Position numbers and translations under genes: made by a program
Part shown: positions 62,085 through 64,000 of the stretch, piece by piece
How the letters are laid out: each line of letters begins with the position of its first letter
Numbering within the stretch: the first letter of the stretch is position 1
NCBI GenBank assembly: GCA_905214305.1
Contig: CAJMLK010000006.1
Location: 13,216-77,215 of the forward strand
Direction of reading: 5' to 3'
DNA: 64,000 nucleotides
From: an uncultured bacterium
Lineage (GTDB): Bacteria > Desulfobacterota > Desulfovibrionia > Desulfovibrionales > Desulfovibrionaceae
The notes under the pieces: generated by a model
The model's input: the letters and a program-made list of their open reading frames with translations, nothing else
The model's database searches: none
Told to the model about the DNA's origin: nothing

Positions 62085-63708
62085 CGTTCTTCATCCAACC
62101 GCGCACCAATGTCACCACCTGTTCCATATGGTTGTCGGACAGGGTAAAGATGTGCGCTTTCAGGGCTTCAATGTCCTTGAACACCAGACCATCCTCATCA
62201 TCTTCCTGCGACGCGTCGTCCTCTGTGCGGGCGGCTTCTTCCAGCGCCTCATACAGGGCAAGCTGCTCTTCGGCGGCGGGCAGACCTTCCAGCCCTTCCA
62301 CCATTTCACCGGCCTCGACCTTGGGCCGGATAAGGGCAAGCACCACGGGCCGCACTATAAGCATCAGGAACAAAAAGGCCAGCAGAGCGTTGAGCAGGGG
62401 TTTGCCCAGACGTTCGGCATAATCGGCCAGCATGTCGGCAAAATTGGGGTCCCTGGGCGGCTCGGAGTCGGTAAAAGGCGCGGAACTTACCTCCAGCGCG
62501 TCCCCCCGGCCCGCATCCAGCCCCACGGCATTATGAACAAGCTGACGCACCTGTTCAAGCTCTTCGCTCTTGCGCGGCATAAACGTCCACGCGCCATCGG
62601 CCTTTACATACGTGCCATCAATGAGGACTGCAACCGTCAGGCGGCGCAATTCTCCCACGTTGGACACGATCTGCTGTTCTTCCTTGTTGATTTCGTAGTT
62701 GGTGGTACGGGATTCGCGGGTTCCGCTCTGGTCTGACACAGAACCGGTGATGCCGTCGCCGCGAAAGTTCACGTCCGGCGATCCGGCCTCAAGGTTGGCG
62801 CGGCCCTGCTGGCTTTCTTCCTGACGATATTCGCTGCGCACAGCGGTTCTTTCAGGATCGTACAGCTCACGGCGTATGGTCTTCTGGCTGAAGTCCATGT
62901 CGGCGTTGACCTTGGCGATGACACGGCCAGGGCCGAAAAGGGGCTGAAGCATTTCTTCGATGCGGCGCTCAAGATTGCGCTGCACGGTCTGGCGGTATTC
63001 CATCTGAGTGGTGGTAATGCCCGCCAGGCTGTCTTCTTCCGGCTGGTACAGCACCTTGCCACTGGTATCGGTAATGGAAACATGCCCCCTGTCCAGCCCT
63101 TCCACAGACATGAGCATCATATTGAGGATGGCGTTGATTTCTTTCTGGTCAACCTTGATGCCGGGGCGAATGAGCTTGAGAACCACCGAAGCCGAAGGCG
63201 ACTGGCGCTCTTCGACAAAAAGGCTGCGGCGGGGAATGACCAGATGCACGCGCGCGCTTTCCACACTGGGGAATTCGCTGATGGTGCGGGCCAGTTCGCC
63301 CTGAAGGGCGCGAGTATAGTTTATTTTCTGCACAAAGTCGGTCTGGCCGACCTTTACCTTGTCAAAAATTTCAAAGCCGATGCCCTGCCCCACCAGACCG
63401 CCCTCACCCGCGATCTTGATGCGCTGATCATACACCACTTCCTGCGGAACCATGATGGTGGCCCCGTTGTCCGTAATGCGATAGACAACCTTGTCGGCCT
63501 GCAGGGCCTTGACCACCACGCTGGCGTCTTCAGGGCCAAGATTGGAATACAGAACGCGGTATTCGGGGCGGCCCATCCAGATGGAAAGACCGATAATGGC
63601 AGCCAGCAGAGCCACGGCCCCGCCTGCGGCGGCCATGCGTTGCAGTTGGCTCATTTTTGCCCATACTGCTTTGAACGAATTGACAAACTGTTGGATGAAT
63701 GCAGGCAT
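62065..63708 (-). CDS. fliF: Flagellar MS-ring protein FliF
   Basis: 547 residues from ATG 63708, preceded by CAGGAG; the longer frame from 63777 adds 23 residues without homology. It forms the MS-ring, the base on which rotor and export gate assemble. Transmembrane helix 1 is near residues 25-45 (MAAAGGAVALLAAIIGLSIW). The YscJ/FliF ring domains (VLYSNLGPEDASVVVKALQ; GEGGLVGQGIGFEIFDKVKVGQTDF; LEGELARTI-type region) and the FliF C domain follow. Helix 2 is near LLNALLAFLFLMLIVRPVVLAL, and the FliG-binding tail ends the protein. It leads the fliF-x-fliG-fliH-fliI operon, with a candidate sigma-54 promoter upstream. Confidence 0.95.
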   Translation of the reverse strand: MPAFIQQFVNSFKAVWAKMSQLQRMAAAGGAVALLAAIIGLSIWMGRPEYRVLYSNLGPEDASVVVKALQADKVVYRITDNGATIMVPQEVVYDQRIKIAGEGGLVGQGIGFEIFDKVKVGQTDFVQKINYTRALQGELARTISEFPSVESARVHLVIPRRSLFVEERQSPSASVVLKLIRPGIKVDQKEINAILNMMLMSVEGLDRGHVSITDTSGKVLYQPEEDSLAGITTTQMEYRQTVQRNLERRIEEMLQPLFGPGRVIAKVNADMDFSQKTIRRELYDPERTAVRSEYRQEESQQGRANLEAGSPDVNFRGDGITGSVSDQSGTRESRTTNYEINKEEQQIVSNVGELRRLTVAVLIDGTYVKADGAWTFMPRKSEELEQVRQLVHNAVGLDAGRGDALEVSSAPFTDSEPPRDPNFADMLADYAERLGKPLLNALLAFLFLMLIVRPVVLALIRPKVEAGEMVEGLEGLPAAEEQLALYEALEEAARTEDDASQEDDEDGLVFKDIEALKAHIFTLSDNHMEQVVTLVRGWMKNDEAVKA

Positions 63709-63769
63709 GATCCGCTCCTGTGCGCTCTGGCGCCGGTTTTCCGGCACAAGGCCGGGCTTGCCTTGCGGT

Positions 63770-63785
63770 AGCAACATTCATGCCT
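63770..63785 (-). promoter_or_regulatory. Candidate sigma-54 promoter of the fliF operon
   Basis: On the minus strand AGGCAT-GAATG-TTGCT has GG and GC at the exact -24/-12 spacing and agrees with TGGCAC-N5-TTGCW at most positions. It lies about 60 bases before the fliF ATG. Early flagellar operons are often RpoN-dependent in this group. Confidence 0.55.
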
Positions 63786-63864
63786 AAACACATCACACTG
63801 AAATAAAAGAACATATTTCTTAGATTATTTTGTAAGTACCTGAAATTCAAATTTATGACGCTTG

Positions 63865-63906
63865 AAAAAAAACCTCCCCCTGCACGCCAGAGCATGCAGA
63901 GGGAGG
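63865..63906 (-). terminator. Intrinsic terminator of a minus-strand gene entering from the right
   Basis: Read on the minus strand, CCTCCCTCTGCA pairs with TGCAGGGGGAGG (one G-U pair) around a 10-base loop and is followed by eight T. A gene transcribed leftward from beyond 64000 therefore ends shortly before this point, and fliF begins a new transcription unit. The last 90 bases are too short to identify that gene. Confidence 0.85.
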
Positions 63907-64000
63907 CTGTTCAGGAGTCTGAAGGAGAACGAGCTTTTATGCAGAGAGTGTACTCTTATGGTACTCGACCGGAATAAAAGGCGAAGTTCGACGCAGAGAT

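Noticed and set aside
63907..64000. C-terminal end of a minus-strand gene at the right edge
   Set aside because: A leftward terminator suggests one, but two minus-strand frames are open for only a few codons before stops and the third stays open. The piece is too short to choose a frame or a product.

Overview
The window reads as a chromosomal segment of a Desulfovibrio-like sulfate reducer (Desulfovibrionaceae). This is inferred from several things: the GC-rich base composition, a selenocysteine formate dehydrogenase, a fused FAD/Fe-S D-lactate-type dehydrogenase, the ppsA-pyc-birA gene order, long flagellar genes, and protein sequences typical of that family. No phage, plasmid, CRISPR array, rRNA or tRNA gene was recognised. 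Almost all of the sequence is core metabolism, stress response, transport or motility. The accessory element in it is a set of dispersed intergenic repeats.

Layout. 1-1205: end of an exbD-tonB energy-transduction operon. 1503-8279 (minus): DtxR-type metal regulator, MATE exporter, bifunctional Rel (p)ppGpp enzyme, and an orphan peptide-type solute-binding protein. 8398-23212 (plus): SWIM/SNF2 helicase, metNIQ methionine importer, a cytoplasmic formate dehydrogenase pair (a GltD-like FAD/NAD(P) subunit and a UGA-containing catalytic subunit with an in-frame SECIS), then the D-lactate-type dehydrogenase. 24049-27370: groESL and a UV-damage endonuclease. 27462-29714: a divergent TetR/MFS pair with a clear operator. 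29879-38250 (minus): PEP synthase, pyruvate carboxylase and biotin ligase, a coherent gluconeogenic/anaplerotic set. 38249-43562: CCA-adding enzyme (plus), then phoH, a 7TM-HD phosphodiesterase and ybeY (minus). 43755-48743 (plus): a repeat-built protein of unknown function and a gltIJKL acidic amino-acid importer.

49148-56748 (minus) is the most unusual part. It is a tightly packed set of PEP-synthase-like protein, histidine kinase, stand-alone receiver and second PEP-synthase-like protein. The two PEP-synthase-like proteins are full-length paralogues. The first gene product has lost the catalytic histidine and the ATP-grasp signature. The last keeps both but carries one in-frame stop. 57390-63708 (minus) is the flagellar fliF - small ORF - fliG - fliH - fliI cluster. 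The small ORF ends in a copy of the FliF C-terminal (FliG-binding) tail, and FliH carries an acidic, proline/alanine-rich extension of about 300 residues.

Across the window a family of multi-hairpin intergenic elements recurs. Five copies sit directly on TAG stop codons, and a larger repeat of about 315 bp is present twice in inverted orientation. Several start choices were moved from the longest ORF to a downstream codon with a ribosome-binding site; these are stated per gene.
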